Below, in pieces: positions 10,612 through 21,084 of a DNA stretch of 64,000 nt. This stretch comes from Marthasterias glacialis (Eukaryota; Echinodermata; Asteroidea; Forcipulatida; Asteriidae): NCBI GenBank assembly GCA_911728455.2, contig OU452231.1, positions 10,598,078 to 10,662,077 on the forward strand. The letters are read 5' to 3'. Numbering within the stretch: position 1 is the stretch's first letter; each line of letters starts with the position of its first letter. A program made the translations under genes and the position numbers. The notes under the pieces are model-generated. The model searched no databases. It was not told where the DNA came from and saw only the letters and a list, made by a program, of their open reading frames with translations.

Positions 10612-12137
10612 TTAAATGACGACGGACCGGGGTTTGATCGAGACGGGCCTAGGTCTTATGGCAGCCTTCAATTGCCTTCGCAAGACTAAGGCACATATTA
10701 TCAACAGACACACGGACGTAATCAAGACAGACGTTATAACCCGGCGAGTGATGTCAGTAGATAAGTAAACAGTTTGTTCCTGCGTCTCTTCGTCATTGGT
10801 TTTGTTCGTAGTTGGGCTGGGTTCCATGAATGTTCCTGAGGTTGAGAGTCCGGTTCCCAAAGGAAAGGCATACGAGATGTGTTCTCCGAAGCCATAGACG
10901 TACGCGGCGAAGGTTACGTTGGCGGTCAGTGGCCACACGGTGTGCGCACCTGGGCTGAGCTGCAAGCGCTTCACACAGAGGTAATCGTCTTTCCTACGCG
11001 AATTCCGCTTCCGAACCAGTTCCGTAGGAACCGAGAGTGGTGCCCCGTCAACGACTACGTCATCAATTACTGCGCACCCTGACGTCACGGTGATAAACGT
11101 CCGGAGGATTTTTAACCCATCCGGCGTGCTATCATACGTCTGGAAACTCACGCCGGTGGTGTCGCCCTGCAGCCATTGGTCAGTTGGTGTCACCAGGAGC
11201 ATGGAGGGATCACCTATGACCCCACCATCTGCAAATGCACCCTGTGAAAACTGGGCAACCATGATTGGTCGAGAACTCGTGACGTAACCACTCTCCAGAG
11301 AGTTTAGTTTGAATGTGTAGAAATCGCCGTCAGCGTTCAGAAGTACAGTGGTGCTACCAACGCTCGGTGCAAAGATAGTCGCGGTGGTCCCCGGTTCGAA
11401 TCCAACAAGAGTAAAGTAATCACCAGACATCCGTGCAAGGAATGTTGCTAGGATGAACTCCGTTCCCCACCGGTCCGTCGGCGGGAGGTACTCAGCCAGG
11501 TGATCACATGCCAAAACATGTACCGGGATATTGGCACACTTGCTACCGGACATGACGGCTACTGGCCGGTTGGAGATCACACTAGTTCCCGTCAAGTCTC
11601 GCAGGCTCTGGAGTTGGACCGTCTCCAGACGAGATACCGTTATCTTCATGAGGTCACCGGGAGAATAACTCACGTTATGGTACGTTGTTGGTGCAGTGAG
11701 TCGTACCTCGACGCTCGTGTCGTCATAGACTCCGATCAAGAGAAACTCGCTGAATCGTCGACCAATCTCGAGCTCATCAGACACATTGCTTGAAATCACA
11801 CGATAACTTTTGCCCAGATTGCCCGTGGGAATTGCAGTAAATCCATCCAGTGAATTCGCACTGGCTGTATTCAGTCCATAAACTGTGATTCTGTTGGTGG
11901 ACTCAACCAGGATCCCCTTCTGCGCATGTCTTGTCCCGTTGTTCACGACTTCATGGGGCAGTTCGACTATGGTGGCGTCCATTTTGGAAACTACGATTAC
12001 CCGACCGAAATTAAGGCCCCGGCACGTGATTGTGACGTTTGACGACGTGTTCGTATTTCCACCAATCACAAGGCGTGGTGGATATTGCGATTCCACATTC
12101 TCCATGAAACCAACGATGAACTCAGTCCCAGCGGATC
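10612..12137 (-). CDS. IgGFc-binding-protein-like single-pass membrane protein, terminal exon
   Basis: This exon encodes about 507 residues. It begins at a splice acceptor (TTTAG|GA, phase 1) with SAGTEFIVGFMENVE, the start of the IgGFc-binding N-terminal domain (Pfam IgGFc_binding) of FCGBP-like proteins. Typical repeats of the domain follow: TGNLGKSYRVIS, a conserved Cys pair in GSKCANIPVHVLACDHLAEYL-like sequence, PPTDRWGTEFI and PTDQWLQGD. Several NxS/T sequons suggest a glycosylated ectodomain. A Thr-rich linker is followed by a transmembrane helix (VITSVLITSVCLLIICALVL) and a basic 22-residue tail ending in a stop. It lacks the VWD, C8 and TIL modules of mucin-like FCGBP, so it is a membrane-anchored short form. 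A signal-peptide exon must lie to the right and was not identified. The ligand is unknown; related invertebrate proteins are discussed as mucosal or immune recognition proteins. Confidence 0.9.
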
Positions 12138-15035
12138 CTAAACAATATAAAGAAATAAATTAGTAAAATAAGTTTATTGAAAATAAAAATAAGTTTTTTG
12201 ATGATTTCATAACAATTGTGTAGCGTTGACGTGTAAAGTTGGTGCATACACCCCTCCAAAAAACAAAACAAAAAAACAAACAAAAAAAAACATCACTGCA
12301 TGGGGATCGTTATCATAATGGAGAATGAATGAACAAGCTAAAGTTATTCAAACGTTTACTATTAATACAACTTTTTTAACGTTAAGATAAGGTGTTGCTT
12401 CTCCCAAAACCAAAACATCTCCTTTAATCTATAAATCAGTTATACAAAAACGCTTCACCCAAACTGGGAAATGTGAATGGATTGACTATTTCTACAAATT
12501 AATCTTATACTATAATTTTTTAAGAATTGCAGGAAGTTTTATAAATGATTTATAGGCTTAAAAAATGGCATAATGATGTTACTCCAGTGCTTAGCAATCT
12601 TACCCGTAAAGACGCATCTGCTCTGTAACAGGCAAACGGTAAGTGCCAAAACACACCTCGTAATCTTTGACGACTTCATTTCCGGTCCAGTCCTTCCCCT
12701 TTGCGGTTATAGAAACGCTTGTACTTGCGCGTTTGCGTCAGTACTTATTTAATCGTGGCAGAGTAAACTTCCCGAGACTTACTTATCTAGAACTTGACGT
12801 AAATTTTCGCAGAAGCCGTCCCGAAAAATATCAGCAGAATCCAAAACTGGATGTGATTGTTTTGCCTTCACTCCATGCACCATGGGCTCGATTTTTCAGC
12901 GATTACACTCTAACTTGTGACAATACTTCATATGAAACGAACGAAACGTTTACCCAAGGCGATCATATTAAGATAAGTGCAAAAGGCGTATCACTGACGC
13001 GTCCATAGAATTTACTGTCACTTATCCTTCGATGCGTATTACATGACTTCGAGCAAGCGAAAGCCACACTCTTCTGTGAATAAACATTGGTATAGAACAC
13101 AAAAGGGTACATATACAATCTTACATGGTAACTTAAAAAAACATACCCATGTAAAGGAAACGTTACACTGCATGTAGGAAAAAAGTTGCGGAAGGACAAT
13201 TGGATTGTTTATAAGCACAGAAGGCTCTTTGGTTTTGAGAACAAAGCGATTGGTGTTAGCTTTCGTTCAGGAAAAACAAACGCATTGTGTTGATATCGAA
13301 ACTCCTCTTGATCTCCCGAATAACTTAGACTTTGGTGCTTTAGTTTTTATCTGTCCTCACAAATTCACAAAAGCAGATGGTTGTGCACTAAAAACCACGG
13401 TGAAGTGGTGTTTCCCCCAATATAAACCGATGCACTGTACCCTAATTTGAAGGAATTAGTCCGCATTTTATTCCAAACCTCTATTCTGATCTCTTAAAAG
13501 CACGTACATGTACCCGAAGGTTTCGAAATTCATTACTATTTCTTTTTCTTGAACTTTCTTTCAAAAGCCATTTGATTATATAGCTCATCGTCGACAATAC
13601 AGTCACTATAAATTACATCAAAACAAACGTGAAGTAATCGAGTTTAGCGCTGTATGATGCAAATGGAGGACCGATGAGAGGCGCAAAACGCCTAATGACC
13701 GGCAGGATCTGACGGTCAATAATAAGGTAGGGACCTAAATTGTCACTTGTGTTCGGTGCGAAAATTGAGAGTGTGGAATGATGACTGTGTGGTTGTTTGC
13801 GTTTCATTAGTATCAGTGATGGTTTAGCGGGTGGGGGGGGGGGGGGGGGGGGGGCTCGCGGAGACTCACGAGGCCTTATTTATTTATTTACTTATTTATT
13901 TATTTCATCATCTTTATATAGGATACAAAAACATCAGGTCAAAGGCTGTTTTAAATTTTGGCCCTGTGAATTAAAAACGATAAACAACGAACAAACAAAC
14001 ATACTGTTGCACATGGCACCAGCATAATTAAAAGATTGCTTTAAAATGCATTCCATGTTAGTCTTACGGAGAACATCATTATGACAAACATTGCCTTTTT
14101 CTGAACCCATGTCTATCAAAATACATTTCAATGACTCTCCAGAGAAATGTTTCTCAAAAACTATCCAAAGAGAGATAATTAGCAATTGAAGAGCGATAAG
14201 TCAGCTATCGAGATAACTAATTGTGTTTATCAATGTGGACGACGTCCCTGGCAACTCATAAACCTGTATCCTTTTAGTTTTTGCTAAAACCTGACGGCTT
14301 AAATTCATGCAATTTATGTGCAATTTATTTTTCCATTACAAAGGAACAAGCGCTACACTGAACAGGTGATTTTCTAATTATCAGCAATATATCATCAATG
14401 GTGTGTAACAATGCGTTGTACAGTGGCTCGTTTATTTACAGAGCTCCCCACGCCCAGTTGGACAAAGGGCATGTAAAAGAAACTAATTATATCATAAATG
14501 GGATCGGTAAATGTGCCAACAGGAAGCGTCGTCGGATTCGATTTTTATGTGTTTAGTAAGAAGTAATCTTGTGGAGAGCTCGGCCCAATTTCACGGCACT
14601 GCTTACCCAAAAATAGTCTGTGCATACGCTGCCACAAGCGCAGAATTCCGCGGTAAGCAGATACATGAAACCGAGCCCAGCTTTTTTTTTAAAGTGCACA
14701 CTAACCCCAAAGTCTGGCAGTGTGTGTGGCAGGTGATACTGCTGACGTGACGAACGTGTGGGGAATAAAATGCCGCATTGTGGAGGCTGGTGCTCACTAA
14801 AGAGTTTACATTACGCAGTAGTAATTCATTATTAATGAAAATCAAATATTGATTAGAGGGAACTCTATTAGGGTTCGGGCTTTCAGAAGTAGTGAGATGT
14901 GCTTTTCAAATTGGAGACGTGCAATGGCCAAGATTGCAGCCCTTCCTCGTGAAAATGGTTTCAAGGTTGTTGACATTCAATGCATTAATGAAAATAACTA
15001 GATCACCAATTTGTTAGTTTTGCCAATTTGTTTTA
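12138..15035. other. Intron or 5' flank of the IgGFc-like gene, no exon recognised
   Basis: The gene's 5' exon should lie somewhere to the right of 12137. I could not pick out a convincing signal-peptide exon with a phase-1 donor in this stretch. It contains an A-rich tract near 12255-12290 and the homopolymer and TTTA repeat at 13833-13906. Confidence 0.3.
13833..13906. repeat. Poly-G run followed by (TTTA)n repeat
   Basis: A run of about 22 G is followed by about eight TTTA/CTTA units. The TTTA block could be the (AAAT)n tail of a minus-strand truncated LINE lying to its right, but no body was recognised. Confidence 0.8.
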
Positions 15036-15497
15036 TACGGAAGCGTATGGCTGCAACATAAAAATACATTTTACTCCCAATTAAGTCGTACGTACGAGAT
15101 AATAAGTCGTACGTACGAGATTTTAAGTCGTGTATTAAGTCGTACGTACGAGATAATAAGTTGTACGTACGAGATATAAGTCGTACGTACGAGATATCAA
15201 TTCGTACGTACGAGGTATTAAGTCGTACGTACGAGATCATTAAGTCGTACGTACGAGATAATAGTCTTGCTGCAAGACATTCCTTATTCTTTCCGCGTTC
15301 GCTAGAGGGGGTGTTTGTGAACTTGACTGGCTTGATTCTGTTACTAGTTAGTGTTGGTTCAGTCGTCGGATTTCACATTGAGCCGTGATTATCTCGTACG
15401 TACGACTTATTATCTCGTACGTACGACTTATTATCTCGTACGTGCAACTTAATTGGGAGGAAAATTTATTGTTATGTTGGCAGCTATACGCTTCCGT
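15036..15497. mobile_element. Foldback element carrying TCGTACGTACGA satellite arms
   Basis: The outer inverted repeats are about 55 bp. The left one starts ACGGAAGCGTATGGCTGC and continues to CTCCCAATTAAGTCGTACG. The right one is its reverse complement, ending GGCAGCTATACGCTTCCGT. Inside each arm are tandem 19-22 bp units of TAAGTCGTACGTACGAGAT: about eight on the left (15081-15263) and three on the right, inverted (15389-15454). Each unit has a 12-bp palindrome, TCGTACGTACGA. The centre of about 125 bp is unique. No open frame is meaningful. Confidence 0.85.
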
Positions 15498-15632
15498 AGT
15501 TTTCTATGCTTCCGAATAAATCGGGAGCTTGCGAAATCACAGACTTCAATCCACGAAGAATTTTGCACCCGTAATAACATGGCATGTTTTTATTCACTTG
15601 TCTGTTTTCATTTTATTTTCATTGTTGGGTGT

Positions 15633-16312
15633 TAGGTGGGGGCGATTGTTACCATATCATTTCGGAAGATTTTTAATTATACCCTACTCCCCACAAACGC
15701 AATTTTGCCGACTACAAAAAAAAGAAGGAAAACATTTTAACTATCCAAAATGTAACTTCATTCTGCCAGCATGAAATGCAGATCAAATTGTTAAATCTAG
15801 CAAAAACAACTTAAGTCCAGCAATATGTAGTCTATTATCATAATAATGTATCTGTGGGAATTGCAATCTGTCATGAGTAGAAACATTGCAGTTAATAATA
15901 ACATAACAAAAGGCTCAACAAACCATGTGTACAGCCAGCTGATGTCAATAATCACAAATAGTTGAGTTAAAACGGTTGTACTATGCCATGGATTTTATGT
16001 AGGTTCCATCTAGCTTCCGATGTGGCAAATCGAAAAAAGTAGTAGAGTGCTCTGAGGATCATGTTCTTATTTATCTGTTGTATACGAATCCTTTGAAGAG
16101 AGTTACCGACGGGTGGAAAAGCCGAGCAAATCGCAACCAAAGCCATCAATCACAACTTGCGCTAAATGTCGTGCAAATTAAACAAAAAGCAGTCGTTCGT
16201 CTTCGTCCTGTGGATCGCCTTTCATGTCTTGTTACCATGACAAACAATGGAACATCAATTAATTCCAATTTGCCTTCCCTACACTTATTGACGTATGGTA
16301 TAATAGCGCTTG
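15633..16312. repeat. Copy 1 of a diverged tandem duplication (offset about 757 bp)
   Basis: Shared landmarks with 16390-17401, in the same order, include GTTGGGTGTTAGG, CCCCACAAACGCAATTTTGC, TGCCAGCATGAAAT, AAAAGGCTCAACAAA, TGTACAGCCAGCTGATGTCA, CATGGATTTTATG, TAGCTTCCGATGT, GTGGAAAAGCCG, GTTACCATGACAAA and AATAGCGCTT. It is non-coding. Confidence 0.8.
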
Positions 16313-16389
16313 AGGCAAGTTTACTTCAGGAAATATCAACAGGCTAATTAAGTCAGTCTACTGTATGAAACAAAAATGTTACAAGCTGT

Positions 16390-17401
16390 GTTGGGTGTTG
16401 GGTGTGTTCTTACCATAGCATTCCGGAACTTTTTTGTTTGTTTATACAAAACCAAACGTACTCCCCACAAATTCAATTTTGCCGATTACATAAAACAATA
16501 ACAATTTTAAGTCTTAAAAAATATCACTCCATTTTGCCAGCATGAAATAAAGATCAAAATTTCATAGCTAGCAAAAAAACAAATTTGGTCCAGCAAAATG
16601 TATTCTGTTTTCATATTTAACTGTGGGAATCGCAATATTTCATGATTAGAAACAATGAGTTAGTAATAACATAAAAGGCTCAACAAAGCGTGTGTATAGC
16701 CTTTTTATTTTTTTTTTATTTTTTTTTACTTCAAATTCTTAAATGCTTATTTGCTATTGCATATACCAGAATTTCTACTTTTCCTAGTATGTATTTTAAA
16801 ATGTTTTTGGACCTTTTAAACTTAATTTTGGTGCCATATTTTTTATATTGTGAGCCATGTTATTGCCCTTTACGTCTTTTAATGTTTGTCTGTTTTTAAA
16901 TTGTGGCATCGGGAGATCAACTTGATAGTAATTAAGTTTACTTTTTTGAAATCCTTCAGGGGTGCTACTTTTTAAGACCGTCTTTGTGCTTGCCTGTATT
17001 TGTCTTCTCACAGTCGTTTTTGTACACTTTGTTTGTTTTACCTGAGAAATTAATAAATGAAATGAAATGAAATGAAATATAGCCAGATGATTTCAATAGT
17101 CAAAACTAATTGAAGAAAAACAGTTTGAAATTGTCATGGATTTTATGCATGTTCCATTTAGCTTCCGATGTTGCAAATCGAAAAGAAGTCTAACGTTTTG
17201 AGGATCAGCTTCTGATTTAGATTCACCGATGAATGGAAAAGCCGGTGCAAATCGCAAAAAAAAGAAAGGAAAAAAGAAGAAGAAACAATAGTCGTTCGTC
17301 TTTGTCCTGTAGATCATCTTTCATGTCTCGTTACCATGGCAAATAATGGAACATCGGTTCCGGTTTGCTCTCCCTACATTTATATATGATATAGCGCTTC
17401 T
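16390..17401. repeat. Copy 2 of the tandem duplication, interrupted by a retroelement
   Basis: It matches 15633-16312 landmark by landmark except for an extra 383 bp (16702-17084) found only in this copy. Removing that insertion leaves about 629 bp aligned to copy 1. Confidence 0.8.
16702..17077 (+). mobile_element. 5'-truncated non-LTR retroelement with target-site duplication
   Basis: An insertion of 376 bp flanked by a perfect 7-bp direct repeat, TATAGCC (16695-16701 and 17078-17084). The corresponding site in copy 1 of the surrounding duplication (GTACAGCCAGCTGATG) is uninterrupted, so the empty site is visible. The element ends in four GAAAT units (AAATGAAATG...), a typical microsatellite tail of a LINE inserted in plus orientation. 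The body is T-rich and too short to identify the family. Confidence 0.8.
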
Positions 17402-17441
17402 GTGATGTTTAAGAGTACTATGTTCCATTGTTTTTAAATGA

Positions 17442-17604
17442 GGGAATAAAAGAGTGGTGACCGAGGTCTTAAACGGCCGTTTAAAACCGGCAGGGTCGTG
17501 GCCGCGTGATAAAGGACTGAGCCAGGAAGTCCTTTATCGCACGGCCACGACCCTGCAAGGTTTCAGATGGTCGTTTAAGACCGAGGCACTACTCTTTTAT
17601 TCCC
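17442..17604. repeat. Near-perfect 163-bp hairpin element
   Basis: Two arms of about 77 bp pair around a 9-nt loop at 17519-17527. The left arm starts GGGAATAAAAGAGTGGTG and ends GATAAAGGACT. The right arm starts AGTCCTTTATCGCACGG and ends ACTACTCTTTTATTCCC. Mismatches cluster around GGCCGTTTAAAACC. A transcript of either strand would fold into a long hairpin. It could be a foldback MITE or a small-RNA precursor; sequence alone cannot separate these. Confidence 0.85.
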
Positions 17605-19313
17605 ACCCATAAATGTCCTTTAAAACATAAATAAATAAGTACGTTTTAAATAGCTATTTTTTGTATAGCTTTGAGAATGTTATAAGCTTCCATTTAAGGC
17701 ACTGCACACAAAAATCAAATAAGTGGTAGCAAAATTAAAAACTAACTGATTTATTGTCGGGATCCCAACATTAAATCACTTCCATCAACCATAGTACAAA
17801 CAATTTCGTATAATATTACAAGTTTGATTTTGTGCATTGTCTGTATCATATGTTTTTTGTTTTGAAACATGAGTCAACATTTTTTTTGGAGAAAAAACAA
17901 ATGTCTCAGCGAAAATCGGGCCATGCAACTTTCATGTTTTTGTTTAACAAACTGTACTAGACACAACACAAACCACACTACATTTGATGTTAACGTAACA
18001 TCAGAGAACGTAGTAGTCCGGTATCACCCAAAGGTCACGTGACAAAGAAAATTCCTCCTTTTTCGAAAATATCCGAAACGCTCCGAACTCGTTGTCGTCA
18101 ACATTCGGACAGTGTCGTTGATGGTCGGACATTTCTTTTGTTGTTAAAAATTCAAACATTTTGCAAACACATCCCATTATCGCTTTTTCCCTTCTTTTTC
18201 CCCCTAACAAATTCAACACTATATTTGAATATATTTGGAACATTTTTACAAACTGTGATTATCCCAGGCTTTTTGAAAGTAAACAAAGCCCGTAATCAGC
18301 GCTCCGTTTATTATCCAATGGCATCGTCCACCGCTGGTGACAAGTAATGAATATTTATATATATTGCGTCATAATCTATTTCTAGCTTTGAATGATGTCT
18401 GATCGAAGATTTTTAACAAGAGTCGTCAGGGAATCTTCGGTCAGGGAACCAGACTAAAAATGTAGATCAACTTAACACTTATTGACCCCTTGCATGCACG
18501 TAAATCTGTAAATCTGCATAGCGCCATGTTCAAAATCAGTGTTCATGTGTGTTGTACACGCATTTTATGCAACGCGGCGTTTACAGGCATATCTGTTGAC
18601 TATTGTGATGATGACGTCACGTAATTTGGGTCAATAGAACTCTGGCAGAATATTCCCAGATACGTTTTAGGCTTCAGCTCTCCAACAAAGTGTTTATCAA
18701 AAGTCAACCAATGCAATTTAATAGAAATATAAATAAAGTCACTTGGGAAAAACAGAGTAAAAGTAAAACTATGACTTTTATTTACTTTTCATTGAAAAGG
18801 TGCATTTCAGATTCGTGCTGAGGAAGATTGTCGATGCAATCTTTTAATAATAATATGTACATGTATTCACTTGGCTATTTCCCCTTCGAAACAAAAATCT
18901 TAATCGACATTAACAAAACCTAATAATTACCCCACAAATAAAAACAATCAACCTTGAGCCGTAATTATATAAATGAAATTGCCCAGAAATTCTTTTTACA
19001 ACGGAAGCCCTTATTATCTAACTCGATGGCTTGTCAATTGTAACTTTTACATCTATTTAAAGATAATTCTATTCGAACACAATTTGCTAGTTTTCTTGTC
19101 TGCAGTTGCACAGAAGTCGAATCTGGAGGAATGCTGAGTGGCTGAGTGTAGTAATGTGCCTGGTGTCTGCCTCGCAGCCATTTTCAGCTTCTATTGCAAC
19201 ATTTTAACGCTCCCATTGCTTGGTCTGGTTAATATGGACCTTATGCATTGACGTCATCACGCCGCCATCTTAGAGGTAAAACGTTGATGAAACAATGGAA
19301 ACGCACATCTATG
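17605..19313. other. Unassigned intergenic sequence
   Basis: AT-rich, with no exon or inverted repeat that I could support. Confidence 0.3.
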
Positions 19314-19460
19314 GCCGTTTTCGAAACTAGGGCATGGGCTCAGGCTCTGTCGGTTATTTTGACATCGTGCGCTTTCCTTATGGACTTCAAACAAACGGAC
19401 GGAGCCCAAGTCAGAGCCCAAGCCAGAGCTCAAGTCAAAACCGTGGATTTGAAACCGGCC
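19314..19460. repeat. Foldback with variable hexamer arms, copy 1
   Basis: The left side reads CGTTTTCGAAACTAGGGC followed by GGGCTCAGGCTCTG. The right side reads GAGCCCAAGTCAGAGCCC, AAGCCAGAGCTCAAGTC, then CCGTGGATTTGAAACCGG. The arms pair as TTTCGAAA...(GGCTCx)n against (GAGCCx)n...TTTGAAA. It has the same architecture as 19651-19810. Confidence 0.55.
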
Positions 19461-19650
19461 TTGATACGCGCAGCGCACAGGATGGGCCAATGAGCGACCC
19501 TCTTTTAACCTCCATTACTCAAAAATGTATCACGTCATGTGCATAAAGTCTAGTTCCATACTGGCAACTCACATAGCATTGACATTCTTATGGTTGTATC
19601 CAAAGCTGACTGAGACGACAATATTGAGCTCAGCATTCTACATCTTCAAT

Positions 19651-19810
19651 GGCCCTTCTCGAAAACCACGTCTTCGGTTTGGGCTCCGGCTTAGGCGCCG
19701 ATGGTTGCTCTGACAACTCACGCCTTAGGTATGGGGATTCAAACAGGTGGGCAGAGACTAAGCCGAAGCCGAAGCCGAAGCCGAAGCCGTGGTTTCCAAA
19801 AGGCTCTATG
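19651..19810. repeat. Foldback with variable hexamer arms, copy 2
   Basis: The left arm reads CCTTCTCGAAAACCACG followed by TCTTCGGTTTGGGCTCCGGC. The right arm is AAGCCGAAGCCGAAGCCGA-type hexamers followed by GCCGTGGTTTCCAAAAGG. The arms differ in hexamer number and sequence but keep the GAAACCACG/CGTGGTTTC stem. Confidence 0.6.
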
Positions 19811-20194
19811 CCAATGATCTGATTCGACCTAAACCAGGGCCGTATAAATTATGACTCTGTACCTAATCAACCGAATAGCGCCCTCATAAGTTAAGCATTA
19901 AATCAATCTAAATTTTGCGGCTAATTTATGAATATAATACTTCTGGAACGAAGAAAATAACGTTCATCTATTTTACAATAAAAAATGTATTATAAAATAT
20001 TCTTTTATATCTAAGTGATTCTTAGTAATTCCTAAAATATAATTAAAAACTGTTGAAGGCGCCTTTGAGAAAATAAACGTCTTCACCGAGTTGTCTTCCT
20101 TAGTTGTCTTTTTTATGGATCTGCCAAATGAGTCAACCTAGAAATGGCCAAATGCCTTCAACAGAGGGCGCACTTTACAACCCACCGATCTCTA

Positions 20195-21084
20195 GGGGTG
20201 CACTACACTAAAACAGAAAGAAAATCATGCGACAAACCTCATGAATACAATTTAAAGCCACGACTTTTGCTGGAAATCCAAGATTTGAAGGTTATGCTTT
20301 TTAGGATTGTTGCAAAATGGCATAATATTGTTGACTTTCAGCCCGGGGCATTTTGGGTGCACCTTCTGAAATGGCCCTACTTTGCTGACAAGAGTAGTGC
20401 CCCCTCCGAGATGGAGTCTGGCCAGTTTACTTGTTCAGGAGTGTTCTCATTTTGGATGAAAATATCTCAAACATTTTTCAATGGCTTAACTTACTAAACA
20501 TTGAAAAGGAGATTTCAGTATAGTTGTCACGTCAGCAAATATGATGTGATTTAGCTATGCCCATCCAACACAAAAAACACCCCTGAATCGTGAACGAGTC
20601 AACTGGCCAGATTCAATTTGGTAAAAAAAAGGGATTCTCACCAGCGGGCAAAATGGTGCAACACTTTGAGGACTACTCTCTCAATGTAAAAGAGTGAAAA
20701 AACACCCATTTTGTCGGCAATACCACTCTTGTAAAGAGCCATATGGCGGACAACTCGTTTTAGAGTGAAAGACGGTTTTTTTTTCACTTTGAATCATAGC
20801 GAAGTTCGCTCCTATTTTACTCAACAAGGTTGATGCACAGTGAGTTTCATTCTCAAAAGAGCCGAAATGCCCCCAACCGGGCGAGTTGACTTTTAGAGAG
20901 TAGTGTTTATACTCAAAAGAGTCACATGTTGAAATGCAACAACCGTACGGCACAATATCGGTCAATTTCCCATTGACTTCTAAAAGCCACGACCTTCAAA
21001 TGTTTGATTTACCGAAAAAGCTGTGGGTTTACATCATGAGGATTAGCGCATGACTTTGTCACCATTATAGTGTAGTGCGCCCCC
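20195..21084. mobile_element. DNA-transposon-like element with GGGGTGCACTACACTA ends
   Basis: The left end is GGGGTGCACTACACTAA. The right end is ATAGTGTAGTGCGCCCCC, its near reverse complement. The blocks AAGCCACGACTTTTGC and AAGCCACGACCTTCAAATG lie inside the left and right halves. A second MITE (20683-20930) sits inside, so this looks like a nested insertion. No transposase was recognised. Confidence 0.5.
20683..20930. mobile_element. MITE, family 2 (AATGTAAAAGAGTGAA ends), nested copy
   Basis: The left end is AATGTAAAAGAGTGAAAAAA. The internal blocks ATACCACTCTTGTAAAGAGC, CATATGGCGGACAACTC, TTTTAGAGTGAAAGACGG and GTGAGTTTCATTCTC recur at 27865-28107 and 31880-32095. It lies inside the 20195-21084 element. 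Confidence 0.75.

Noticed and set aside
11394-11404. GGTTCGAATCC, a perfect tRNA B-box match.
   Set aside because: It lies inside the IgGFc-like coding exon with no A box at the right distance or cloverleaf.
12667-13008. A 113-codon plus-strand open frame.
   Set aside because: No recognisable motif, no codon bias I could judge as coding, and no splice context.
16107-16149. A minus-strand mini-exon MMALVAICSAFPPV with a phase-1 GT donor that could formally splice to the IgGFc-like exon at 12137 and supply a signal peptide.
   Set aside because: It lies inside a duplicated non-coding repeat, its hydrophobic core is short, and the second repeat copy does not preserve it. RNA-seq could revive it.
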